From contig JAUVUZ010000010.1 of assembly GCA_030604885.1 (NCBI GenBank), forward strand, positions 37,828 through 101,827: a stretch of 64,000 nucleotides of DNA, read 5' to 3'. A model generated the notes under the pieces. The model was not told where the DNA came from and ran no database searches. It was given only the letters and a program-made list of their open reading frames with translations. This document shows, one piece after another, positions 48,326 through 56,708 of this stretch. Position numbers and translations under genes: made by a program. Each line of letters starts with the position of its first letter. The first letter of the stretch is position 1. This DNA is from Alphaproteobacteria bacterium (lineage in GTDB: Bacteria > Pseudomonadota > Alphaproteobacteria > Rhodospirillales > Rhodospirillaceae).

Positions 48326-49519
48326 TCAGCCGTCCAGCGCCTGCCCCAGGTCGGCGATCAGGTCCTTCGCGCTTTCGAGGCCGATGGACAGGCGCACCAG
48401 ATCGGGGGTGATGCCGCATTCCAGGCGCTCCGCCTCCGGGCGGCTCTGGTGGGTCGAGGTGCAGGGGTGGGCGATCAGGCTCTTGGCGTCGCCGAGGTTG
48501 TTGGAAATGTCGATCAGCCCCAGGCGGTTCATCATCGCGAACGCCGCCGCCTTGCCGCCCTTCAGGGCGAAGCTCAGCATCGGCCCGCCCGAGCCGTTCA
48601 TCTGCCGCATCGCCAGCGCGTGCTGCGGGTGGGACTTCAAGCCCGGGTAGAGCACGCGCGCCACCTCGGGCCGGGAGTCCAGGAACTCGGCCACCGCCTG
48701 GGCGGTGGCGCACGCCCGCTCCACCCGCAGCTCCAGGGTTTCGAGGCCCTTCAGCAGGGTCCAGGCGTTGAAGGGGGAGAGCGTCGGGCCGGTGTGGCGC
48801 AGGAACACGCCGTAGGTCTGCTCCGCCCACTCCGGATCGTTGCAGAGGATCGCGCCGCCGAGACATCGCCCCTGGCCGTCGATGTGCTTGGTGGCGGAAT
48901 AGACCACCAGATCGGCGCCCAGCTCGAACGGGTGCTGCAGCAGCGGCGTCGCGAACACGTTGTCGACGACCACCTTGGCCCCGGCGGCGTGGGCGAGGGC
49001 GGCGACCGCGGCGATGTCGATCACCTCCATCGTCGGGTTGGTGGGGCTTTCCAGCAGCACCAGGGTGGCCGGGCGGGCGAGCGCCGCCTCCCACGCGGAG
49101 AGGTCGACGGCGTCGACGAACTCCACCGTCACGCCGAAGCGCGGCAGGAAATCGCTGAGGATCCAGCGGCACGAGGTGAACAGCGCGCGGCCGGAGACGA
49201 TCCGGTCCCCCGCCTTCACCAGCCCGGTGAGCGCCGCCTGCACCGCCGCCATGCCCGAGGCGGTGGCGTGGCAGATCCTCGCGCCCTCGGCGGCGGCGAG
49301 GCGGTCCTCGAACATCTTCACCGTGGGCGAGCCGACGCGGGAGTAGACGAACCGGGGCGCGCTGCCGTCGAAGGCGGCCTCCGCCTCCTCGGCGCTGTCG
49401 TAGACGTAGCCCGAGTTCATGTAGATCGCCTCGGCGGTCTCCTTGTGGGGGCTGCGCACCTGACCGGCGCGGATCAGGCGGGTGGAGAGGTCGAGGGTCT
49501 CGGGATCGGGGGTCGTCAT
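48326..49519 (-). CDS. metZ: O-succinylhomoserine sulfhydrylase
   Basis: A 397-aa Cys/Met-metabolism PLP enzyme. Lys211 in VYSATKHIDGQGR binds PLP. The N-terminal YSRVGSPTVKMFEDRLAAAEGA block and C-terminal DAKSLIAHPCTSTHQSRP are those of MetZ, which makes homocysteine by direct sulfhydrylation. A SAM-II riboswitch lies upstream, and SAM would repress it. The start at 49519 matches the family. Confidence 0.95.
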   Translation of the reverse strand: MTTPDPETLDLSTRLIRAGQVRSPHKETAEAIYMNSGYVYDSAEEAEAAFDGSAPRFVYSRVGSPTVKMFEDRLAAAEGARICHATASGMAAVQAALTGLVKAGDRIVSGRALFTSCRWILSDFLPRFGVTVEFVDAVDLSAWEAALARPATLVLLESPTNPTMEVIDIAAVAALAHAAGAKVVVDNVFATPLLQHPFELGADLVVYSATKHIDGQGRCLGGAILCNDPEWAEQTYGVFLRHTGPTLSPFNAWTLLKGLETLELRVERACATAQAVAEFLDSRPEVARVLYPGLKSHPQHALAMRQMNGSGGPMLSFALKGGKAAAFAMMNRLGLIDISNNLGDAKSLIAHPCTSTHQSRPEAERLECGITPDLVRLSIGLESAKDLIADLGQALDG

Positions 49520-49538
49520 GGGTGCGCTCCGAATAACG

Positions 49539-49566
49539 AAAAAGCCCCGCCAACGAGGTCGGGGCC
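49539..49566 (-). terminator. Intrinsic terminator between SAM-II aptamer and metZ
   Basis: On the minus strand GCCCCGACCTCG...GGCGGGGC ends in TTTTT, 20 bases before the metZ ATG. It sits between the aptamer and the gene, so it may be the expression platform of the riboswitch. Confidence 0.7.
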
Positions 49567-49585
49567 GCCGGATGCGCGCCTTCGA

Positions 49586-49638
49586 CCGTTTAGCGGAATG
49601 TTTAACGTGGCCGCAAGCTGGTCGCCAAATCGCCACCC
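49586..49638 (-). promoter_or_regulatory. SAM-II (SAM-alpha) riboswitch
   Basis: Read on the minus strand: GGTGGCGATTTGG, then CAGCTTGCGGCCACGTTAAAC and CCGCTAAA, the full conserved skeleton of the SAM-II class. It binds S-adenosylmethionine. P1 is GTGGC/GCCAC. It lies about 65 bases before metZ, consistent with known SAM-II targets in alphaproteobacteria. Confidence 0.93.
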
Positions 49639-49687
49639 CCACATGCTGCCCCACCCGACACCCCCGGTCAAGCCCCCAAAACCCCCC

Positions 49688-49716
49688 TTGCCAGGACTTC
49701 CGCCCTGCCCTAAACT
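49688..49716 (+). promoter_or_regulatory. Sigma-70-type promoter of tRNA-Gly
   Basis: TTGCCA at 49688-49693, a 17-base spacer and TAAACT at 49711-49716 lie 33 bases before the tRNA. Confidence 0.6.
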
Positions 49717-49748
49717 CCGCGCCTCCACACCGCCCCAAGGGGCCGTGC

Positions 49749-49822
49749 GCGGGTGTAGCTCAATGGTAGAGCAGAAGCTTCCCAAGCTTACGACGAGGGT
49801 TCGATTCCCTTCACCCGCTCCA
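49749..49822 (+). tRNA. tRNA-Gly (anticodon CCC)
   Basis: Acceptor GCGGGTG pairs with CACCCGC; the D-arm is GCTCAATGGTAGAGC; anticodon loop TTCCCAA (CCC) is closed by AAGC/GCTT; T-arm is AGGGTTCGATTCCCT; CCA is encoded. An integrase remnant follows directly, so the tRNA is a probable integration target. Confidence 0.96.
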
Positions 49823-49851
49823 AGAATTTCAATGCCTTAGATGAAGCTTAG

Positions 49852-50277
49852 ATGAAGTCGGTGCCCCGCTTCGGCGATCTTAGCGGAAAAAATGCGGAAA
49901 AATTGTTGGCGAATTTCCGCGGTCGGCTGCGAACGAATCGCTGGCAAGGGCATGTTCCTCTTCCGCTCGGAGCGCCCCACCTCTCGCCCAATGTCGGAAA
50001 AGACCATCAACGCGGCCTTAAGGCGCCTCGGCTTCTCCAGGAGGAGATGACTGGCCACGGCTTCCGCTCGATGGCCTCGACGCTACTAAACGAGCAAGGA
50101 TGGAATCGCGACGCCATCGAACGCCAACTCGCCCATACCGAACGCAACAGCGTCCGCGCTTCGTGCGACTTCGCTGAGTTTCTTCCCGAACGCCGCAAAG
50201 TGATGCAGGCATGGTCGGACTACCTTGACGCGCTGCGAACACGCAGCACGACAAAAAGTAAAAACACCCAGTCATAA
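49852..50277 (+). pseudogene. Tyrosine-type (P4-like) integrase remnant
   Basis: The C-terminal catalytic part is clear: TGHGFRSMASTLLNEQGW, NRDAIERQLAHTERN and FAEFLPERRKVMQAWSDYLD are the P4-integrase end, with the HxxR box. Upstream, the adjoining segment RPMSEKTINAALRRLGFS is in a different frame, joined near 50040 by a frameshift. The N-terminal two-thirds are missing. It cannot be active. It points back toward an insertion at tRNA-Gly. Confidence 0.88.
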
Positions 50278-50562
50278 CGCCGGTTGGAACCCTCGAGAAC
50301 AGGCCCCACTTTTCGCGATCAGGCGCCGAACAAGCGAGCCATCCGTCAGAGATTGCTGAGATGGCTCTTGCCCATGCCATCGGAAGTAAGGCGGAGGCAG
50401 TTTATCTCCGGAGTGATTATTCGAGAAACGTTAGGAGGCCTTGCCTAAATACGTAAGACCTAGCGCGAGCAACTCTTGCGCGAAGATTAAACTGATGACA
50501 GTGATATCGTAAACGGGATTACATATCGAAACACTTGAAAAAATGTGTTTGCGGAACAACGC

Positions 50563-51618
50563 CTACCCTTCCCACCGTTTCTTTGCATTAACGGCTTTTT
50601 TTAGTCTATAATCCTGCCTGTCTCCATTCTTTGCCGAAAATCGGGTTGGCAAATCCAATATAGGTTGCGATGGGGAAACTCCCGTCCCTTCCAGGAATTT
50701 GATAATTTTACCCGTGCAAAAAAGTATAAATTCCCTGCATGACTCACTGTATACGCCGTTCATTTTCTTTGCTTTTGAAGGGTCTGTCTCGTTCTTTAAC
50801 AAGCTAAATGTGGCCGATAGCCCCTTAATTAAATGATCCAGAAGAGAATCTCCTTTTGGCCCTCCCTCATCAAAATATGACGACAATATATCAATAGACA
50901 ACCTAGCCAACCTGATGCTCTCGTAGAACTCTATGAATGACAACCCAAGAACATTTTCCATATGGTCTAGGAGTAATTCGTATGCAATGTTTTCGGATTC
51001 TTCCTTTGCGTCATCGATTATGCCCCCACCCCTTACATAATCAATCTCTGACACTATGCCTTCCTTGCAGATAGAGGTCGCCCACATTTGGATTTTTTCA
51101 TTCATCCGCGCATCAATAGGTGAAGCGTAACGTGAATCATCCGGAGACATGTCGATCTTTGATGACGAAACGCCGTAAAATCCATCATATCTAAACAAAT
51201 TGCTGTATTTGAATCTAAACGCGTGGTGTACGTCTTTTTTGCAAATCCTTTTGTCAAATTCCACTCTACTGCTAATTTTTACGGCTTCTGATTTAAGTAG
51301 TTCCACAGGTGCGTGATCAACTATGCTTATGAGGAGGGCGTCCATATTATTAGCAATACCACGTATTCTATCCTTAATCAGATTTGAGATATTGATTTTT
51401 TTGTGCCTATAGAAACTAGAAAGATAGTGTTGGCAATCGAACTCAATTCTAGAAATCAGATTTTTCTTAATTTCTTGGGTCAGGGCGTTGTCGGGGCTCA
51501 GCTTTAGTATATGGCAAATTTTCCTGAATTCATCATCATGAACTGTAAATGATTTATCGTAGTACAAAATAGTATCGTATGCAGGGTCTGACATGATTTC
51601 CTCCGGCTTATTGGGCAA
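50563..51618 (-). CDS. Uncharacterised AT-rich orphan protein (351 aa)
   Basis: I do not recognise this gene. It encodes a charged, mostly helical soluble protein with no signal peptide or membrane helix. It is strikingly AT-rich compared with all neighbours, with AAA/ATA/TTT codons that are rare elsewhere in the window, indicating transfer from a distant source. A possible first Met is 8 codons later (MSDPAYDTIL). Isolated lone genes next to integrase remnants are often cargo, including defence genes, but nothing in the sequence shows that. Confidence 0.75.
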   Translation of the reverse strand: MPNKPEEIMSDPAYDTILYYDKSFTVHDDEFRKICHILKLSPDNALTQEIKKNLISRIEFDCQHYLSSFYRHKKINISNLIKDRIRGIANNMDALLISIVDHAPVELLKSEAVKISSRVEFDKRICKKDVHHAFRFKYSNLFRYDGFYGVSSSKIDMSPDDSRYASPIDARMNEKIQMWATSICKEGIVSEIDYVRGGGIIDDAKEESENIAYELLLDHMENVLGLSFIEFYESIRLARLSIDILSSYFDEGGPKGDSLLDHLIKGLSATFSLLKNETDPSKAKKMNGVYSESCREFILFCTGKIIKFLEGTGVSPSQPILDLPTRFSAKNGDRQDYRLKKAVNAKKRWEG

Positions 51619-51895
51619 TCAACCGATCAATTAGCGCGTGATGTTAAGCAATTTAATCAGGAAATTATCAATTTCTTGTTGGCATGAAGCGCGGATGACC
51701 CCTGTTTTCTATCTTCTGTCCGGGGCGCAACTTCAACTCTCGTTGCTAGGGAAGAGGAATCGCACCTAGTGCGGGCGAAGATAGCCCCGGGTTTTCCGCT
51801 TACGCCTGATCCGAAGCTTGGAGAGTTATTACCAATTTTCCCCGATTGAAAACGGCCTATCAAGAGGCTGGTTAAACCTCAAACGGGAGAAGCAA

Positions 51896-52105
51896 ATGCT
51901 CCAAGGTTCAAACACGCAGGTCGCCCCGAAAGCTATCACCGTAGCCGAGGCTGTACGCATTCTATCAATCGGCCGCACCACGCTCTATGGCCTCATCAAG
52001 GATGGGGAAATCCGGGCGACGAAGCTCGGCCGCAAAACGCTCTTCCTCGCGAAGGACATCGATGCCTTTCTCGACCGCCTGCAGCAGGGCGGAGGTGCGC
52101 GATGA
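51896..52105 (+). CDS. Excisionase/AlpA-like DNA-binding protein
   Basis: A 69-aa helix-turn-helix of the MerR/excisionase class: ITVAEAVRILSIGRTTLYGLIKDGEIRATKLGRKTLFLAKDIDAFL. The GRKTLF and DIDAFLDRL elements are typical. GGGAGA lies just before the ATG at 51896. Such proteins direct excision or activate element genes. ATGA overlap with the next gene. Confidence 0.85.
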   Translation: MLQGSNTQVAPKAITVAEAVRILSIGRTTLYGLIKDGEIRATKLGRKTLFLAKDIDAFLDRLQQGGGAR

Positions 52106-52377
52106 GCGAGGACCAGAAGATGAATCCGCACGAGATCGCTGATGATCACGTGGAAATCCTGCTGCCCGCCCGGTCGCCCGCCGTCTCAATGAAGGTCGCC
52201 CCACCGCCCGACATAGGTCCGGCATTAGCCAATCTGCGGGATCACCTTACAGAGGTGCTGGCAATTCCCTCGGCAGCGTGGCCGACGGGGCGCGAGGTCG
52301 AGTTGCGGCTTTCGTTCGCCCTCGTTCCGACCGAGGTGGTGGCGGTCGTCAAAAGCGTTCCCTCGGTGGGCGTGTAG
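52102..52377 (+). CDS. Small uncharacterised protein of the excisionase/DUF3987 module
   Basis: A 91-aa protein with an ordered centre (LANLRDHLTEVLAIPSAAWPTGREVELRLSFALVP as the core region). No family recognised. It is translationally coupled to the excisionase-like gene and precedes the large DUF3987-like gene, so it belongs to the same three-gene unit. Confidence 0.6.
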   Translation: MSEDQKMNPHEIADDHVEILLPARSPAVSMKVAPPPDIGPALANLRDHLTEVLAIPSAAWPTGREVELRLSFALVPTEVVAVVKSVPSVGV

Positions 52378-52448
52378 TCGAAAGGCAATGGATGGAGCCT
52401 CTCCGTCGGAGAGGTCTCCGTCCATCCCTCAAGAGAAAGAATGTTAGA

Positions 52449-54311
52449 ATGAGTAAATTCCAGGAATTAATTACCTCTGCGCTTCAGTCTGAGGGCTCAA
52501 TTACCATTGTAAATGCCGCCCCGGCACCTCATGCGGACGCACCGATCTATATGGTGCCAATATCCCCGGCGGGGATATCTAACCAGACCGTCCCGCCCTC
52601 TGTTCCTTCTGCGTTCGTCGAGAATGAGGAGCCTCTCTCCTCGAAAACACCACCCGTACTCCGTACTTGCGAGACTGATCAGGAAAAACGGCCCGTCGAG
52701 ATGCTGATGCCTCAGGTCGATCCCATTTCCTGTCTGAAAGCGGAGACGGCGCGGAACAACGCCTTGAGTGGGCACATCGAAGCCCAGAAACGCTTGCGCC
52801 GCCATCAAGTCGAGTTCAGCGACGAGCAGGCATTCCAGGTGCTGCGGAACGACCTATCGGTGCAGCCTCTGTTGAATCTTCGGGACTCCATATCGAGCGC
52901 AGCAATCCCCCCTGTGGATCGTCTCCCGTCGGAGGTGGCGAGGCTTGCGCGGCAGATTGCTGGGGGCGATCTCGGCCGTCTCCAGGTTGCCTGCGCGGGG
53001 CTTATAGGAATAGCCATGGCTGGCGCTCGCGGGAACTGGTGCCTCCGCGATGCGCGTGGCCTCCAGCAGATGCTGACCGACTACCTGATCATTTCCGCTC
53101 CCTCGGGGTGGGGAAAATCGACGATGTTGGGCTTCCTGACGAAGCCCTTTACGGAGTTTGAGTTCCGTTTGCAGCAAGAGGAAATGCTGTCGCGCAAAAG
53201 CACTAGCCCCGAGGCATCTCGTCTCGCCCTCAAGGCTGTGAAGCAGGCGGTGATGACGCAGATCCGGAAGTCCTATCGAAAAATCGGAAATCCGGAGGCG
53301 GTGATGGAAGCGTTTGAGTCCCAGCTCGCCGAGGTGGCGTGCCTGGAATCTCGCCTGGAGGCAGCAATCCAACCCGTTCCGCGACTGCTATTGGATCGGG
53401 TGACCATGGAGCAGTTACCGCACGAGATGGCGGTGCAGGGCGGTGTGGCCACGATCTTCGGCGACGAAGGAGGAATTCTTCGGCAGATCCGGCCGAGCAA
53501 CTCGGATATTTTCGTGAAAGGCGCGACGGGTGAAGCCTTTTCAACATCCACTCGGGGAAGCGGTATCGTGGCCATCCCGCACCCTTGCCTAGCAGTCCTG
53601 TTGCTGGTTCAGCCATCGAAGCTCGATCTCCTTTTTGGAAACGAAGAGCTCGTTGACCAGGGCGTTGCCGCACGGTTCTTGCCAGTTCTGCCGTCCATCG
53701 ACCCCGGCGGTTTTGCTAAGCCCGGGCAGGAAGTGGATGGGACGTGGCTCCGGCACAAGGTCCACTCCCTATTGGGCAAAGGTGAACGCATTCGGATCGG
53801 GGAGGAGGCGCGTCCGCGCCACACGCTGGAGTTCGGGTCAGAGGCAACCAGTGCTGTCGACGAGTTCTCGCGCCGGCTAAAGGGAGAGGATGGCATCGCG
53901 AAGGGAATGCGCCACTTCCTTGATCGCCTGCCGTGGCACGCCAAAAATCTTGCCGGCGCGCTACATCTTCTCAAACATCGGGACCCCGAGGAACGTGCCA
54001 TCGATCTCGGAACGATGCTGGACGGCATCGCCTTCGCCGAGTTCTTTCGGCAGCACGCCGAGGCCGTGTATGATCCAGGCGCTCGTGACGGAGTAATCTT
54101 CGCGCCCAAGATCCTGAGATGGATCAAGCGGGACCGCCCGAAGCGCTTTACCGATCGAGATGCGCACCGTGGCGTCGGCAGTGGACGCTGCGCTGCGGCT
54201 CAGATCCGTGCCGGTCTCGACGAACTTGAGCGAGCGAATTATGTCCGGCACCACCTTACCGGAAGCGGGAGGATGCTTTACCTAGTCCACCCTGCCACAT
54301 ACTTGATGTAG
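52449..54311 (+). CDS. DUF3987/YfjI-like P-loop protein of mobile elements
   Basis: A 620-aa protein. The first 150 residues are low in structure and variable. A Walker A motif APSGWGKS lies at 217-224, followed by an acidic GDEGG (Walker-B-like) near residue 340 and a C-terminal helical domain with winged-helix character. This is the layout of the DUF3987 (YfjI) family, found in P4-like and integrative elements and related to primase-helicases. The start at 52449 was chosen by its ribosome site and by the end of the previous gene. Confidence 0.78.
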   Translation: MSKFQELITSALQSEGSITIVNAAPAPHADAPIYMVPISPAGISNQTVPPSVPSAFVENEEPLSSKTPPVLRTCETDQEKRPVEMLMPQVDPISCLKAETARNNALSGHIEAQKRLRRHQVEFSDEQAFQVLRNDLSVQPLLNLRDSISSAAIPPVDRLPSEVARLARQIAGGDLGRLQVACAGLIGIAMAGARGNWCLRDARGLQQMLTDYLIISAPSGWGKSTMLGFLTKPFTEFEFRLQQEEMLSRKSTSPEASRLALKAVKQAVMTQIRKSYRKIGNPEAVMEAFESQLAEVACLESRLEAAIQPVPRLLLDRVTMEQLPHEMAVQGGVATIFGDEGGILRQIRPSNSDIFVKGATGEAFSTSTRGSGIVAIPHPCLAVLLLVQPSKLDLLFGNEELVDQGVAARFLPVLPSIDPGGFAKPGQEVDGTWLRHKVHSLLGKGERIRIGEEARPRHTLEFGSEATSAVDEFSRRLKGEDGIAKGMRHFLDRLPWHAKNLAGALHLLKHRDPEERAIDLGTMLDGIAFAEFFRQHAEAVYDPGARDGVIFAPKILRWIKRDRPKRFTDRDAHRGVGSGRCAAAQIRAGLDELERANYVRHHLTGSGRMLYLVHPATYLM

Positions 54312-54402
54312 GGATCACGGAGCCCAACCAATCGTGCTGTGGCGGTGACCGGGTCGCTTTACCGGTCACCGCCTTCGTTAGTTGATCTGAGCTGGGGGAA
54401 CG

Positions 54403-54777
54403 CTACTTGCAGGGGTAGGACAACACCACCGCATTTGCCGCCACGGTGGTGATGCTCAAGTCCGGTGATGCCGGCCGCCCCTGTCGCCCGGGGTTCGCCA
54501 GCAACTTGTTGGTGAGTTCCATCAGGCGGGTTGCGGAGAGGGGGCGATCTTCGGTGGTGCAATAAAGCGGCGGCTTTCCGGCCCCGGCAAGTGCGGAATT
54601 TGCCGACCACATCGCGTCGGCAGCACCTTGGAGGTACGGCACCAGGATCGATAGGTCCCGTGCCTCTTTGAGCTCGACGTACTCTTCAACGGTGATGGCG
54701 TCGGCGGCGTACGCGTTGGGTGTGGCCAGCCCGAAGCCGGCAGCAAAGGCGAGGGGGATAAACCCACGGACTCGCAT
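54403..54777 (-). CDS. Small exported protein, Rap1a/Tai-like pattern
   Basis: The 124-aa protein has a signal peptide (RGFIPLAFAAGFGLATPNAYA) and a mature domain with two conserved-looking Cys and a helical pattern: YLQGAADAMWSAN, PPLYC, and a C-terminal VVLSYPC. This resembles the Rap1a/Tai immunity-like family common on mobile elements, at low similarity. It is the last gene of a five-gene leftward operon. Confidence 0.6.
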   Translation of the reverse strand: MRVRGFIPLAFAAGFGLATPNAYAADAITVEEYVELKEARDLSILVPYLQGAADAMWSANSALAGAGKPPLYCTTEDRPLSATRLMELTNKLLANPGRQGRPASPDLSITTVAANAVVLSYPCK

Positions 54778-54824
54778 GATTGGTTCTCCCTGGTTAGGCA
54801 GAGGTCGATGACATCGGGCGATCG

Positions 54825-55172
54825 TCACCAGCTGAGGACATAGCCACCGCGGTTGGTTGAGATCGAGAGCTCGATCACCTCGCACGTGACCAGCGTCACG
54901 TGCGTGTACTTCTGCCCAAAACCGATCGTAATGGGCAGCTTGGTGGGTTTTGACAGACTCACGGGTTTCGGCCACGACTTGCAGTTCCCCCGGTTCACCT
55001 CCACCGCTCTGATCTCGATCGGGTCGTCCCCCTTGTTCATGATCTCGATAAACTGCGCCTGCCCGTCGATCGCATTGACGTTGTATTTCGACGCACTCAA
55101 TTTCACCTCGCCGGCTATCGCGGGTGCGCTCGCGAGCGCCAGCAACACCCCAATCAGTCCGAGCCTCTTCAT
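54825..55172 (-). CDS. Small exported protein, beta-rich
   Basis: A 115-aa protein with a signal peptide (MKRLGLIGVLLALASAPAIA) and a beta-sandwich-like mature part with two Cys (GNC and TCEV) that may form a disulfide. I do not recognise a family. It is within the same operon as the preceding and following genes. Confidence 0.6.
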   Translation of the reverse strand: MKRLGLIGVLLALASAPAIAGEVKLSASKYNVNAIDGQAQFIEIMNKGDDPIEIRAVEVNRGNCKSWPKPVSLSKPTKLPITIGFGQKYTHVTLVTCEVIELSISTNRGGYVLSW

Positions 55173-55201
55173 CCTGTTTCCCCTTGTCCGCTATCCAACC
55201 G

Positions 55202-55309
55202 CTAATCTTCCCGGCGGCTAATCCGGCGTCGCTGTATGACTCCAGCCGCAACCGAGGCGATGACAATGCCGAGCAGTTGCATCAGTGGGTTGGGTCGGTA
55301 GATGAGCAT
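55202..55309 (-). CDS. 35-aa membrane peptide
   Basis: This short ORF encodes a hydrophobic core (LLGIVIASVAAGVI) followed by a basic tail (QRRRISRRED). A strong GGGGAGA ribosome site lies 4 bases before its ATG. It falls 16 bases after the 459-aa gene and 29 before the exported-protein gene, on the same strand. The size, spacing and ribosome site support a real small membrane protein. Confidence 0.55.
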   Translation of the reverse strand: MLIYRPNPLMQLLGIVIASVAAGVIQRRRISRRED

Positions 55310-55325
55310 GGATGTCTCCCCTGAA

Positions 55326-56705
55326 TTATCCTGGCAGCCGTTCGGCCCGAGCCTCGAGCTCGGGCAAGCGAGCGACCAGGTCCTCGAGTTCCGCGATCTC
55401 CCTGGCCTCGACCTCCGACCAGAGCTTCAAATGCCGGTCCAGCATGGCCCATTTCAGCGCGTGGAAGCCGTTCCAGACCAGGCCCAGCCACGCGGCGTAG
55501 TTGGCGTTGAGGATGTTGCCGGTGACGTAGACCTTGCCCGCGTTGACCGTGCCGAAGGTGCCGTAGGCCATCGCCAAGATCATCCGGAACCGCGCGTTCA
55601 GTCGTCCCGGCATGGTGTCCATCAGGCTCTCGCCGAACGGTGCGTCGTGCAGCTTCACCTGCTTGCCGACGTAGAAGGCCCGCAGCAGCACCTCCATGAT
55701 CGTCGTCGGAATCGCGGCCGTGACGAACTGGCGGAAGTCGTAACCGTTCATGAACATCCACTCGACCTGCTTGTCGAACGTCGAACCCCCGACGGGAATA
55801 CCATCGAACATCCGCAACAGCCCCATGAACGGGGCGGGCAGGCCCATGCCGCGGTTGCCGTTGGCAGAGGGCGCGTTCACGTCGGAGAGCAGGTGCCCGA
55901 GCATCCGGCCGAGAAGCTGGAAGACGTTACCGTCCACCGATGGCTTGGTGCTCGGAAGGCTAAGGATCCGCCCATCGACCACCGTGGTGCAGGTGCCACG
56001 CATCATGTCGAGCACGCCGAAAATGAAGCCGAGCAGCGGATCGTGCGCCAGAGAGCGCAGGCGATGGTTGGTGGGATTGAGCGCTTTCGCGGGAGCACCG
56101 ATGAGATCGGTCACCACCGAAGTATCGGGTGCGCCAATCGGGTACCCCTTGCTCAGAGCGTGACTGAGGTCAGGCGGCAGCAGCTTGTTGAATGCCTCCT
56201 GAACGGTTCTGTTGAAAATGCCGTTTACCTTCGTGGCGAAAGCGACGGTAGGCTTCGGCGGAGCCTTGACGCAGAGGACGTCGAGCATCGCCGCGAACAG
56301 GCCGCATCCGCCGGCGATCGCGTAGTCCCAGGCGTCGAGCCCGTAGCGCCGATCGAAGTCCCGGACGTGGGCCTCAATCCGGTGATCGATACGCCGAAAG
56401 TCGTCGACAGACAGGATGTCGGTCAGGCCGAGCGGTGAGGCGTAGCGAGTCTCGGCTTCGGCGTAGATGTCGGCCAGCGGCACCTCGGCTAGTGGAGTCC
56501 GGGCTGCTTCTTGCTCCTCGGCGAGCACAGGTGCTTTTTCCGTCTGATAGGCGGGGCTGCTGAGGATTTCCGCAGAACCCTCCAGTGCGGCGAGCTGTGC
56601 TTTGATGTCGCGAAGGCTGGTCCCGAGTTCCCCATGGGCTGTTTCGATGGCGGCACCCCGCTCCTGAAGCAGTTTGATGCCCTTGACCTCTCGAGAATAG
56701 GGCAT
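55326..56705 (-). CDS. Uncharacterised 459-aa protein with coiled-coil and membrane-like segments
   Basis: I do not recognise a family. Residues 1-55 are coiled-coil-like (VKGIKLLQERGAAIETAHGE). Hydrophobic stretches appear near 130-150 (YAIAGGCGLFAAMLDVLCV) and near 325-420 (PTTIMEVLLRAFYVG; MILAMAYGTFGTVNAGKVYV). A coiled-coil ends the protein (IAELEDLVARLPELEARAER). It starts 3 bases after the upstream 160-aa gene ends, so the two are expressed as a pair and may form a membrane complex. Confidence 0.7.
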   Translation of the reverse strand: MPYSREVKGIKLLQERGAAIETAHGELGTSLRDIKAQLAALEGSAEILSSPAYQTEKAPVLAEEQEAARTPLAEVPLADIYAEAETRYASPLGLTDILSVDDFRRIDHRIEAHVRDFDRRYGLDAWDYAIAGGCGLFAAMLDVLCVKAPPKPTVAFATKVNGIFNRTVQEAFNKLLPPDLSHALSKGYPIGAPDTSVVTDLIGAPAKALNPTNHRLRSLAHDPLLGFIFGVLDMMRGTCTTVVDGRILSLPSTKPSVDGNVFQLLGRMLGHLLSDVNAPSANGNRGMGLPAPFMGLLRMFDGIPVGGSTFDKQVEWMFMNGYDFRQFVTAAIPTTIMEVLLRAFYVGKQVKLHDAPFGESLMDTMPGRLNARFRMILAMAYGTFGTVNAGKVYVTGNILNANYAAWLGLVWNGFHALKWAMLDRHLKLWSEVEAREIAELEDLVARLPELEARAERLPG

Positions 56706-56708
56706 GGC

